From the NCBI RefSeq assembly GCF_016808335.1, contig NC_053144.1, positions 17,158,403 through 17,222,402 of the forward strand: DNA of 64,000 nt, in the 5' to 3' direction. Position 1 is the first letter of the stretch. Each line of letters begins with the position of its first letter. The translations under genes and the position numbers were made by a program. This stretch comes from Panicum virgatum (lineage: Eukaryota > Streptophyta > Magnoliopsida > Poales > Poaceae). Below are positions 38,583-50,312 of this stretch, piece after piece. Below the pieces are notes generated by a model. It had not been told where the DNA came from. It ran no database searches and was given only the letters and a program-made list of their open reading frames with translations.

Positions 38583-41500
38583 TATAGTTGTCCAACGGGC
38601 CGAGCCCGGCCCGACCCGGCACGGGCCCGATCTGGCCCGGCACGATCCGGCCCGGCACGATTAGCCCGGATAACTAATCGTGCCGGGCCGGGCCGGCCCA
38701 CGTGCCTAGCTCTGTGCACGAGCACGGCACGGGGGCCTGTTTGGCGTGCCGGGCCGGCCCGATATGCCGGGCGGGCTTCGTGGGCCGTGCCAGCCCGAGC
38801 CCGGCTAGGCATCTGCACCAGCCACCAGGCTGCCACTCTCTCAACTCAGAATGATTTCAAGATTTCAAATCTAAAATTCAAATTCACAAAAGATCACAAA
38901 ACAGAAGCACATTTCATGATAACAAATTTATTGAGCTGTTTTGGGTGCTGCCTCGTTAAAAACCTTTGTAGGTAAAACCCCACACCTCGTGAGGACAAAA
39001 CCCTACAAAGAAAAAGAGTACAGCCAGCTCTAAATGTTCAAATATTCATCACAAGTTCAAGTCCACAGTCCACACTACATAGTTATACAGATTCAACATC
39101 TAGATATAAGTTTTCAAATGATTCTTCAAGTTCTTCATCCTCTATGAGATGCTGAAGTCTTGCATCGGCTTGCTCCCAGTCCTTGATCAGAGCCAACATC
39201 TCCACGACCTCAGGGCCCAGACGGCGTCGTCGCTCCTCGATAATCCTGACAGTCATACTAAATGCAGATTCTGATGATATTGTTGAAACAGGAACAGTCA
39301 TTACATCTCTAGCTAGAATTGAAAGAACAGGATATGATAGCTTATGCTCATGCCACCAGTTCAAGATATTGAAATCATCATCATACTGGTTAATAGTATC
39401 ACTGTCCAGGTAGGCAGACAATTCAGAACCAGATGATAGAGAAGCACCAGAAGTTGCAGCTTGCAACAGAGCACTAGCAGATGTTCTTCTATGCAAGGAG
39501 GAAGTAGAACCAGAACCAAGACTAGTAACAGAACCAAGAGTAGTACCAGACAAACTAGAACCAGAAGAAGAAGACTCACCACCAAAGATTCTTCCCCAAG
39601 CAATTTTTCTCTTACCTGTAGGGTCTGGTTGGGCAGCCCTTTGCAACCTTACACCACCAAACTTCTCATCATACTTAGCAAAAATAACAGACAACTCAGC
39701 CCTTACCTCAGTCAAGTAGCATGAGTAATCATTACCATTAAGCTGAGATAGAAGTCTAAGAACATTGGTGAAATCTTTCAGCTTAGCCCTAGGGTCTAGT
39801 ATAAATGCAAAGGAGTAGAGCATGGGTATGTCACACCGGTATTGCAAGAACTTATCTTTCATAGGAACCACAACTGATCTTAAGTCTCTATCGTTTTCAT
39901 AATTATTTAGATGGCTAGCTATCTCAAGAACATGATGCAATATTAATGGAGATGTGGGGTAATAAACACAAAACATAACAACAGTGGAATCATAGAACTG
40001 TTCAAGGAATTCAAAATTTTTTTCAGCAACATACCAGTGCTGGTCTGTCAGGAGTGGCTGACCATCAACCAAAGGATGCTGAGTAGTGATGAAAACAGAG
40101 AATGTGGTCTTATGGGGCAGGAGATGTTTTAACATAAGATAGGTAGAATTCTATCTCACATCCATATCCAAGCCAAATTTGCGAGGTCTTTCACCAACAG
40201 CAATGCAATATGACTTGTATGCAGCAATGCGCTGGTTAGATGAGTTTAGAAATGATATAGCAGATCTAAATGCACCAAGCATTGGCTTAAACACTTCAAG
40301 ACCAGCCTTAACAATAAGATTTATGATATGACAAGCACATCTTTGATGCAGGAACAAGCTACCAACATAACCAGACAAAACAGGATTAAGTTGATTAATA
40401 GCCCTAGTATTAGCAGCAGCATTGTCTAGTGTAACATCAAAGATTTTATCAATTAACCCATAATCAGCAATAACAGAAGTAATACGCTCAGCAATATTCT
40501 CAGCATTGTGAGACACATCAATCAACCTGAGACCTAAGATCCTTTTCTCTATTTGCCAATCAGCATTCACAAAATGAGCGACCACACTAAGGTAATCCTC
40601 CTTAGCATTGCCAGACCAGATATCAGAAGTAAGAGCAACAGAGGATACAGACGTCAAGCACTCAACAAGCTGAGCACGACGTTCAGTGAAGTACTTGGCA
40701 AAATCTCTAGTGGTTGTTTGCCTAGACACCTTAGCAAATTTAGGATTATGAGCAGTAGTAATGTACTCTTCAAAAGCATCAGACTCACCAATGCAAATAG
40801 GCAGGTCAAGACGAGCAATTAACCTACACAACTCAGTACGAGCTACTTCTGGTTTGTACTCCCAAAGGTGCACAGAGCCATCAGGATTAAACTTAAGTTG
40901 AGTTTGAGTCATGGCATTACGAGATTTCAAAACAGGGCATATAGGAATGTGCCGCTTCAAGTGACCAGTACCATGGGTTGATTTACCAGTGAGGTTTTTC
41001 TTGCAATGCTTGCATCTAGCACCAGTTCGACGTTCCTTACCATCAATTACCTCATAGATCTCATCAAAGTCTTTCCAGGCCTTGGAGGTGGACGCCCTCC
41101 TCTTCCTGGTCGAGCCAGACTCAGTGGCAGCGGCGGTGCTCGCGCTGCCAGTGCCAGATCCAGCGGCCGTCCCCTGAGGAAGGCCTTCTGGATCCAGGTC
41201 GATGGCAGCATTGCTCCCAAACAACTCAGCGGCATCCGCAGACAGGTCATCCTCATCATCTCCGCGAAAGCCCATCGACCGCAACTCATTGTTGTAGGAG
41301 TCGTCGGCGGCCATCGCCGGTCTTCGGTCCCTCACGGCCTGCACAAGGAGGAGAGACTGTGAGGGGGATTCGTGAGGAAGAATGAGAAGAAAGGCGAGTT
41401 CTGACTTACCTTTTGCCGGAGCACCGAAGACCGAAGTTGCCGTCGACGCCCTCACCGGAGTTGCAGGCCACACAGACTCGCAAAGAGGGGAGAGGAGGAT

Positions 41501-42245
41501 TCGTGAGGAAGAAGTAGAAGAAAGGAGAGGGGAGGAGGTGAGGGCCTGAGGGGAGCGGCGGATCTGACCGAGCAGAGTCGGAGGAGGTCCACTAGAGCGG
41601 CGGATCTGTCCGAGAGGCGGAGGAGGTCGGAGAGCGGCGGATCTACGCGGGAGAGGTGGGGCGCAGGTCGGGGTGGAGCGGATCTGGCGAGGAGCGGGGG
41701 AGGCGGAGAGGAGGAGGAGACGAGGTGGCGGCCAGGCGGGCGGGGAATGGAGGGGCCTAGGGTTACCGGCGATCCGCGCGACAGGAGGGGGTCGGAGAGC
41801 GACGGATCTACGCCGGAGCGGTGGTGTAGACGGTGGAGGTCGGGGACTCGGGGTGGAGGCGTGGAGCGGATCTGGCGAGGAGCGGGGGAGGTGGAGCGCG
41901 GAGGAGACGAGGCGGAGCCACGGAGGAGCCAGGGCGGGGAATGGAGGGGGGTTAGGGTTACCAGCGCCCGCGGCCGCCCCCTCCCCCTTATGTGGCCGGC
42001 CGGCTCGGGCTGGCGGGCTTCGTGGGCTTCGTGCTCACGGGCCGGCCCACGTGCCGAGTCGGGCCGGACGCTAACCGTGCCGGGCCGGGCCGGCCACGTG
42101 CCTGCGGCGCGGCCCAGGCACGGCACGGCGCCCGTGCCGGGCCGGCCCGGCCCCGTTTACCTCCGTGCCGGGCCGGGCCGTGTACCGGGCCCAATTCTCG
42201 TGCTTCGGGCCGGCCCACGGCCCACGGGCCTGATGGAAAACTATA
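38583..42245 (-). mobile_element. hAT transposon, 3.66 kb, with transposase gene
   Basis: Ends read 'tatagttgtcca' on the left and 'tatagttttcca' (reverse complement) on the right. Flanks are 'agctgagg' (38575-38582) and 'agctgaga' (42246-42253), a 7-of-8 match to an 8-bp duplication. Both subterminal regions (38590-38810, 41990-42230) are dense in 'gccgggcc/ggcccggc' words, likely transposase-binding sites. The minus strand carries one BED-zinc-finger transposase gene. 41322-41990 is GC-rich leader or promoter. Confidence 0.93.
39083..41314 (-). pseudogene. hAT transposase (BED zinc finger, RICESLEEPER-like), one nonsense codon
   Basis: Likely start ATG 41314 (MAADDSYNNELRSMG), 743 codons plus stop. 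An acidic N-terminus is followed by a BED zinc finger (CKHCKKNL...HLKRHIPIC), the RNase-H-like catalytic core, and the C-terminal hAT dimerisation domain (YPVLSILARDVMTVPVSTISSE, then ESAFS). The only defect seen is TAG at 40151-40153, where the conserved family sequence DVRWNSTYLM expects Trp; the frame continues unchanged on the other side. The product would be cut just before the middle of the core, so this copy is probably immobile unless complemented. The rest is well preserved, so inactivation is probably recent. Confidence 0.88.
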
Positions 42246-42263
42246 AGCTGAGAAGCTGCTGTA

Positions 42264-42448
42264 ACCTCCGTTTGAAATTATAGTTTGTTTAACTATTTTT
42301 ATTCTAAATTTAACCACTCATTTTATTTAAAAAATTTATGCAAATATTATCAAATTTAAATCATTTTAATGGTCTTATATTGATAAAACAACCCACAGCA
42401 AAAGAAGTAATATTTAGTCAAACAACCTATAATTCAGAATGGAGGGAG
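42264..42448. mobile_element. Stowaway-like MITE, about 185 bp
   Basis: The left end 'acctccgtttgaaattatag' and right end 'ctataattcagaatggaggg' are inverted copies, with TA at each flank (42262-42263 and 42449-42450). The left end lacks the first bases of the usual CTCCCTCCGT. It lies ten bases after the hAT target duplication, in what was the P450 3' flank. Confidence 0.7.
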
Positions 42449-42453
42449 TATAA

Positions 42454-45400
42454 TACTGACTCCATCTTTTAGTATAGAGTAAATTGCATTCCAGATCCCC
42501 AAACTTGTCCCAAAATTTCACATAGATTTCTAAACTCTCAAATCATTCATCTAGATCCCTAAACCGTGTTAAGTGGCCCACCGAGAGCCCAAACACAGCA
42601 CGTTTATTTTAATCTCCTATTGAGCTCATTTATTTTGTTTTATGTTATGCTTGTTTGTGCTTATTTGTCGTTGCGCCGCAATCACGACGGCGTGATCGAG
42701 GAGGAAAGCCAGTTTGACAGTGTGATCGAGGAGGAAAACCAGTTTGAGGGACAGCACTGTGAACCGGAGTACGAAGGTCACTACCGCAAGATGGGGCAGA
42801 AAGATCTGTATCGCGAGAAGGAGTTACCCAGTTGTCAAATCAACCTGGCAGGCGCGGCCACTGCAGGTGCATGAGGTGGTAGTGCGGCTCGAGCGAGGCT
42901 AGATTCGGGCCCCAGCGACTGGATTCGGTGCCCACAGTGCCGGTTTCAACGCGTGGGTGGCCGCTAGCGAAGGCACGGTAGGCGACAGCTCTAGCAAGCC
43001 AATGTGGCCGGCGGGAGAGCGAGGAGGTTGGCCGGGGCTGGGGCTGTGCTGGTGCGGGGGCGGCCACTAGGAGGTGGTGTGCAGCTTCGGGTGTGGGCGT
43101 GTGGCGGTCCTAGGGGCATGGTGAAGGCTGTGGCAGTGGGAGGCACTGCAGAGGTGCGGGCACGGGCACGGGCACGGCGTGTGCGAGAGCGGTTCCGATC
43201 GGTCGGGGGCCTTGCGCTGGAGCAGGGGCGTGAAGGAGGTTGTGCGGCGGTCACGTGCTGACGGAGTTGGCCGCCGCATATGAGGAGACGACACATGCGC
43301 CTGGCGAGGCACCGCGGAGGGAGGGCTTCCTGCTTTGCTTGGTCGGGAGAGGGGCAAGCTCAGGCGGCAAGCCATGTCGGATCTGCCAGCAAGACGACGG
43401 CAACGCTCTCGGATGCCGTTTATCTTCTTGAAGGCGTTATCATGGTGTATTCCCACTCTAACCAACTGTAGGGGTGCGTCGGCTACGCCGTGGTGGCTGA
43501 CAGCAGTTTGCTTCGGTAAGTGCAGGCAATGTCATGGTGGCTTGGCTGGTAGTAACAAAGCAGTGGCGACAGTGGCGCCATGGTGGCGTGGATGGTGACT
43601 TCTGGCTTCTTGTCGTGCTGCTGGTTGTTGAGATTGGCTGGAGGTGTTGGCTGCGATAGGAGAGCTTGTGTCGATTACCCAATCAGACTGAGAGGGTTTT
43701 TCTGTTGAGGCTTGTGCCGGTGTTCCAATCCGACCGGGCGGTGGTAGCCCAACGCCGAGCTGTGGTGTTGGTTGTGGTGGCTCGTGTCGACGTCCCAATC
43801 TGACCGGGCAGATTTCGCAGAGACTCGAGTCGATGTCCTAATCCGACCGGGTGGAGTCGTTGAGGCTCGTGTCCATGCACCAATTCGATCGGCCAAAATT
43901 TGAGTGTGTTCAGATTGATATCCCAATCCGACCGGCTATCGTTTAGTTGTAGATTTGTAGCTGTAGTTTTCCTCATGGTTGTGCTAGCTCTCTATTTCAC
44001 TTTGTGCTTGGGATTGATTAGTCCGAACCCAACAAGCAGTTTCGCCGGCCGTATTCTCGATATTGTTTTTTTTAAAAAAAAAATTCTCAAGAGGAAAATT
44101 CAGGCGGTGCAGGTTACACATACAGCCAGCCCGGCATGGTGAATGCTCGCTCGTAGACGGCTGAGGACCGGACCTGATCTTTTTCTTGGGCTTGTCCTCA
44201 ATCACTCGAGCAAGCAGATCGAGCACCTCGATGGCCACAGGAACCTTCCGGAAGAAGGTCTCGATCGACGCAGTCACGCAGAGCCTGCCAACCGGGACTG
44301 GCCCCTGCATGACTCGCTGCGTGCCCACAGCCCTGCTGCTCTTCATACCGGTGGAATCTGGCGTCCTCCATGCTAGAGCTAGCTAGCACTACCACGAACA
44401 GGACATTAATTCCAGTGTAGTGTAGTACTACAGTACAAAGATAGGCGACGACTGGAACAAGGGCAAAAGCAAAATCGTAAAAAGGAAAAATAAAATAAAA
44501 GATACACGTTTACAAATTACAACCCCTAGACAGACTAGGAGCCAAGGAGGCTCCAGCCAGGGTAGTAGTACTCGGTCCTAGGTAATAGCTGCTGCAGCCT
44601 ATCCGACCCGTCCATGGCGGTGGCGCTGCCAATGCCAAGGGCGTGGCCCCTGGCCTGGCCACCCACCCAATCGCCCGCTCGATTCGATCGGGATGATGAT
44701 GGTGACGGCACCATCCAGTTTGGCCCCTGCCGACCGCGGCACACGTCACCGCGCGTGCCGGCCGGCGGCGCACGTCTCGTTGGCGGCGGCGGCGGCGGCG
44801 CTGACGCACGGCACGTCGTCACATGTCCCTGGAAGGCCGCGCCGGGTGCCGCACGTGTCGCCCCTGCGGCGGCGGGGCTGCCGCAGAAAGGAGAACGGCT
44901 AGCTGCTGCCGTCGGCGCAAGCGCGTGAGGCCGTTTCGTTTGGGCTACGCGGGCCACCGCGCGCGTCACCGCCGGCATGCACCAGAGCCAGCCTCGTCGT
45001 CGGCCGTCACCGTGCCCGTGCCCGTGCCCGTGCGCGACCTGCCTTGGATCCTGCCGTGCCGTGCGCCGGCCATGCATCCGTTCGAGCTGTAACCTGTTGG
45101 GGCGGGGTGGCACGAAGCGACGAGCCGGCCGGCCGTTTTCGTTTTGTTCAGTACCACTACCAGCAAAGCTGCCCCCTTTCTCCAGCAGCGCGCCTGACGA
45201 GCGCCTCGCCTCTCTGATCGTTCACGCGCCGATCCCCTTACGTTTCCTTGGCCTTGGAGCATCACACGATCCGGTCCCCAAATTCCCACACGGACTGTTG
45301 TTGGTAAAGCACGCGTTTTTTTTGTCGAGAACTGAACATCTTTTTACATTTCTTTTTCTTTCAAACAAAAAACAAACAAACTTTACTAGTTGTAACGTGC

Positions 45401-45761
45401 CGGATCCGTTTATTCAATTTACGTTTGCTTGGAGCAGTGAAGATGAACGGACAAGCTAGAATGATTGCTCGCTTGCTTCCAATTTTTTTTATAAAAAAAT
45501 GATTGCTGCTAACGTCCCACGGGTTGGAGCGGACGGAAGGGAAACAATTACATACATGTTGGCTCTAAGTGCCTTCCTTGTGAAATTAGTAACGCATGCA
45601 AACAGACGTGGGTTGTTCCAAAGTGCCGGCGATAGGGAGCGCGCAAATAAAAATTGAAAATTAGCACCTTTAAATTTTGACATAGAAAATTTGTTAGGAT
45701 TCTTTGAAATTAACCAATTTTAGAATCAACCGGTGCTATTATTCTGAAACACACATCTATA
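42454..45761. other. Intergenic region without a convincing gene
   Basis: 42480-42600 resembles the 'aatNgcaccagagg'-type repeat family only loosely. 42690-42750 contains two copies of 'gtgatcgaggaggaaa'. 42990-43460 is GC-rich with overlapping ORFs. 43640-43950 holds diverged repeats around 'ccaatccgaccgg'. 44150-44350 has a protein-like minus frame. 44560-45110 is GC-rich without domains. 45110-45761 is AT-rich and featureless. Confidence 0.45.
43640..43950. repeat. Diverged tandem repeats built on 'ccaatccgaccgg'
   Basis: At least six irregular copies (about 40-60 bp apart) share 'gaggctcgtgtcgatg' followed by 'cccaatccgaccggg'. Copies are heavily mutated, so the array is old. Confidence 0.65.
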
Positions 45762-46087
45762 GCCGTGTTTGGATCTAAGGACTAGAGGTATTTGGGCTAA
45801 ACCTAATTAGCTCAAACAAATAGCCCTTCAATAAAATAACCCTTGACATGTTTGGATCCAAGAGCTATTTAGCTTTCAAAACACCTTTTCCCAATCATTA
45901 GTCCTATACCTCTTGCTATGGTGGGCTCTACCTGAAATAGCTCAAATAATCACCCTTTAGGTGGGATAGTTTTTTGAAGTAGGCTATTTGCAAATAGCCA
46001 AAAACTAGCCCTCATGTTTGGAGGTTTTAGGCTGTTTTGAGCTATTTTTGGCTAAAAATAGCTCTAGCCTTTGGATCCAAACACGCC
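45762..46087. mobile_element. MITE with GCCGTGTTTGGATC ends
   Basis: The left end 'gccgtgtttggatctaagg' matches the reverse complement of the right end 'cctttggatccaaacacgc'. 'ctata' flanks it on both sides (45757-45761 and 46088-46092). The interior carries inverted 'aaatagct/agctattt' words. A Helitron starts immediately after the right flank. Confidence 0.75.
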
Positions 46088-48837
46088 CTATATCTATACC
46101 TATTACTAAAGAGAGTAAGGTTTCCACCCAAATTTTTGATTTGGTACGTTGGTTTGGTCCGTCTGTGTTATTGACAGGTGGGCCTTAGTCCACTCTGTAT
46201 GCGAGTCGAATCAATCCCCTCAGTCCATGACTCGATCACGTAGATTCCTACAAATTAATACACGGGCACTAATACGTATTCGATACTTATACCAATTTTG
46301 TCTATAACAACGTACAGCCGTGCAGTCATCTTCGATCGGAACTCGGCCGGGCGCAGCCTATCCACCCATGTTGTCTTCAACTAGGACTCAACCGTGCGTA
46401 GCTCCTGCGCCCGCGTCACGCATTGTAAACAAAAAAAAGTCCGACTCTAAGCTCTTGTTCAAGAATTCGGATACGATGGCTCGCCGGCTCGGTCGCCTAC
46501 AACCAGGTGATGGTAGCGTGCTTGAGGGCGCACCACGCGGTGGCGAGGAGAATTGGACCTGCAGCTGCTGGTGCTTGTCGATCTGCATGTTGTGGATTGG
46601 AGCTCATCTGATTTGGTTGCTCGATGGGAAATATAAGAGAGAAGGAAGATTTGGCTTTGTCTGATCTCATGATCTGATATGGTTGCTCGATGGGAATTTG
46701 GTGGTGGTGCTTGTGTTGTTACTACTAGCTGTGCTATGCTCATGGCGAATAAAAGCAGATGAATCTATAAGAGCTGCTGCTACTGGAGTTTCATGGAGAA
46801 GGAAGAAGCCATTCGGAGATGGAGGCGCGTTGGCAGGCATAGACGCATAGGAGGAGGCTGTGCACGCCCATCACCGGCAACGTGAAGCGATATCAACTTG
46901 GTGATCAAAGAGGAAGCGCTACATTGGTGCCCGGCTGTAACACTCAGGTGTTAATCCACTAGTTAGTTAAATTAATCTCCGGTCATTAGTTTCAAACCAC
47001 GCGACGAAGCACCAAACTTGTTTCTGTCAGCCCTGGGCCAGTTCAGCCCGGACCGGTCTGACCGGTATGGGCGACCGGTCTGACCGGTCTAGCCCGAGTT
47101 GGTCGGGTTGGGCCCCATAGCATTTAAATCTCTCTCTCACTCCCTCACCAGAACACACGCCCTCACCCAGCTCGACTCATGCCCGAGCTCTCCCCTCCCA
47201 TGTTCTCCCCCAAACCCTAGAACCCAAAACCTCCCCCTCCATTTGATTCCAAGGCCTAGAGCGGATCAAATCAGTGTGGGGGATCATCTTCCCCTCCATT
47301 CCATCCTTGGGGAGCAAGGGGTTCAAGGTATTCGCGTGGATAGGAGCTCATTCAAGGTATTTTGCTTGTCATGGTCGATCTCTTGTTCTAAATGGTTTTA
47401 GGCGATTCCCTCCGGTCAAATACGTCCTAATGGATTCCAGGGACTAGTGCTTAGAAGGGTGTTGGCTTTGGTGGGCGATTTTCGCCGCGCCAAGGATTCT
47501 AGCTTCTGGCTGGGCAGGACCGGTCTGACCGGTCTCAGGGACCGGTCTGACCGGTAGCTTGCTGCGTTGTGTAGTACCGGTCTGACAGGTATTAGGGACC
47601 GGTCTGACCGGTGCTAGCAGAGCTGACAGGGTTCAATTAGGGTTAGTTAGTGCAAATAGTTAGAATTTAATTGGGCTATTGGTTACTTGCAATTTTTATG
47701 AAATCCTGCATACATTTCTCATGTCATATGCATATGCATACGTATAGCAGCCGCGGCAGAGGAGGTCGTATACGAGGTGGTTGCGGAGCCACCGGAGCCG
47801 CAGGGGCAAGCCCCGCCGGAGGAGGTTCGCGGGGAGTCAGCCCATGGCCTAACTCACCCCCAGTGTTGAGCAGCAGACGCAAGGCGAGCCCCGGTGCACA
47901 TCCTTTTATTTCAAATTAGGACACCTATATTTATGTTTCTATTATTTGTGCATTAGGTTCAGGAGTTGTTTGGAACCCTAGTTGCATGATCCCTAGGTTT
48001 CCTCGAGTTATACTAGTATGTAGATGACTGTCGTGGTGCTGCAAACCACAGCCGGGTGGCGGAAGGCACCCGCCCTAGCCCAGAGGGTGTGTACTCGGGG
48101 GTTAGCTAGTCTTAGATCAATCTTCCTCAAGAACACGATGAACACAGTAGGATTTAGAGTGGTTCGGGCCGCCGGAGCGTAATACCCTACGTCCACTGTG
48201 TGTTGTATTGCCTTCCCACGAGAGTGAGAAGTTCGCTAGAGCTTGAGTCTGGATTGTGGAGATGATGTGTGAACCCCCTGTGTTCTAGCGGGCGTGCTCT
48301 CCCTTTTATATGTCCAAGGGGAGCACGTACACTGAGCGGGGCCCCGACATGTGGACCCGGCGATGTATTATAAACTACACTTTGGCCTTCAATGGCTCAG
48401 ATCCGGAGATCTTGTCGTCGGCTTCTGTGCGTAGCTTCTGACCAGGGATGGTCTTGAGTTGTCCTGTCAGAGTAGAGTCTAGCCTTTGCAGTCGCGCGTC
48501 GAGGTCACGATGAAGCGCCGAACTACTGACTCAGTCCACTGTAGCAGCGTGCACTGTTGCTTCAGTCAGTAGCTGGTCATCATGACTCGTCGCTCATGCG
48601 CGCAGCGCTGAGTCTTTAATGCTTATCTCGGTATCTGGCGATCCACAGTGTGGACTGACAAAAGCTGCCCCGTGCCCAGAGGTAGCAGATCCCGCCTCAA
48701 CCACTCGCACTTAATGCGGGTGGGTGAGGGAGCTTCCAGCGGAAGGCTGGCGCCCGCGCCCGCGTCTGCGTGACACGTGGCGGCTCCGGACCCCACCCGA
48801 GCAGCTTGCTGAGCCGAGAGCTCACGGGGGTCCGGGT

Positions 48838-48920
48838 AGGCACGTGGAGGTCCCGGACCTGCCTGCGGGAGTCCGGATGGCACGTGGAGGTCCCGGACCC
48901 GCCTGCGGGGGTCCGGGTCC
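48838..48920. repeat. 41-bp duplication found only in one LTR of the nested element
   Basis: The 48029 LTR has two copies of the unit 'ggcacgtggaggtcccgg' plus 'gcctgcggg-gtccgg'; the 50602 LTR has one. It accounts for the 40-bp length difference between the LTRs. Confidence 0.85.
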
Positions 48921-50106
48921 GCGGCCACAGGTGCTGAGCATTTCCACCTCTGGGACACGTGGTGACACCGGACCCGTCCCCAAACGGGAAGCGGGTCCGG
49001 GACCGTTGGTCCGGTGAGATGGAGTCGGAACCCAGGAGTCCGGCTGCTCAGCTCCTTAGGGCGTAGTTACGGATAACTGCGCGAGTCTTGGCACAGTAGG
49101 AGTGGGTACCACAGTTGTAGGGTACCGACAGTGGCCCCCGGGCCCGCCTCGGGAGAGGCAACGAACCCGCAGGTGGGGCCACTACTGTGAGCAACTTGGC
49201 TGCTTCTGGCACCCAGCGGTGCGCGCCGCAAGGGTCTTGCCCTGCATCGTCCATCCCTTGGGTCACCTGCTGCATCATCACGTTTGGACCTGCACATGAC
49301 TCAAGGTAGATGCTTAGTAGCGTGCCCACGGGTCCCAAATCCTGTTGGCTGTAATCCTTTGAGATGGATAGCTAGGTTCAGTGAACGAAGCTCAAGGGGC
49401 CGGCCTTTAGGTTAAGAGAAAGTCCGGACCTCCAGGTTCCCAGTCCTAGGTACTACGGCACTCATTCACAGGAGGTGGTGCGTGCAGGCTTAGGGTACGG
49501 AACCAGGCTAAGCGGCTACACGGCTCCGGACCTCCCCGGAGAATGAGTGCGCTTCCCTGAACCTGCAGGTTCTCAGGGGTCCGAACCCCTCTCTTCCATG
49601 AGGGGTCTCGAGCTAAGTCACTAACTAGCCAACTCAATTCGGACCACAATCACCGCACAAGAGTAAGAAGCCACGTGGGGGTTAGCGCAAACAGAATGCG
49701 TAGATCGAAATTGGAATGTAACATCCTTAGAGGCGAACTGAGAATAAACTTTTCCTTTATAACTAGATGTACATGAGATGTGCGATGTAAGCCAGAACAC
49801 GGGTTTATGAGGCCGGAGCTGTCCGGACCTCCGGGCCCCCAGTCTTAGGTACTACGGTACTCACCCTAGGGAGGTAGAGCATGCAGGCTTAGGGTACGGA
49901 ACCAGGCTAAGCGGCTACACGGCTCCGGACCTCCCCGGAGGGTGAATACGCTTCCCTGAACCTGGTTCGCAGAGGTCCGGACCCCTCCACGGGGGAGGCT
50001 CACCGGACTGGACCACACGGAAGTACTACATAGTTACAAAGGAAAAGATTTTATTCCCTGCTGGGCCTCTAAGAGTAGGACTTACAGAGATGTAGAGTCG
50101 GGGGTA

Positions 50107-50312
50107 CGACCGGAGTCGGCTTTCCGCCGGAGAGAGCCACTAGAGCCGGCTTTCCGCCGGAGCGGGCTTGGTGCGACCGGAGTCGGCTTTCCGCCGGAGC
50201 GGCTTGGTGCGACCGGAATCGGCTTTCCGCCGGAGCGGGCTTGGTGCGACCGGAGTCGGCAGTCCGCCGGAGCGGGCTTGGTGCGACCGGAGTCGGCTTT
50301 CCGCCGGAGCGG
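50107..50312 (-). repeat. 37-bp tandem array, about six copies
   Basis: The unit contains 'gaccggagtcggctttccgc' followed by 'cggagcgggcttggtgc'. Copies differ by single bases or one-base deletions. Because 37 is not a multiple of three, successive copies cycle through reading frames, so the array is unlikely to encode a repeat protein. Confidence 0.9.

Noticed and set aside
44535..45289. GC-rich ORFs with HGHGHGHGDG repeats
   Set aside because: The repeat comes from 'cccgtg' runs; no domain, no splice structure, and competing ORFs on both strands.
50107..50312. Possible CRISPR-like array
   Set aside because: The 37-bp units are contiguous with no unique spacers, and this is plant nuclear DNA inside a retrotransposon.
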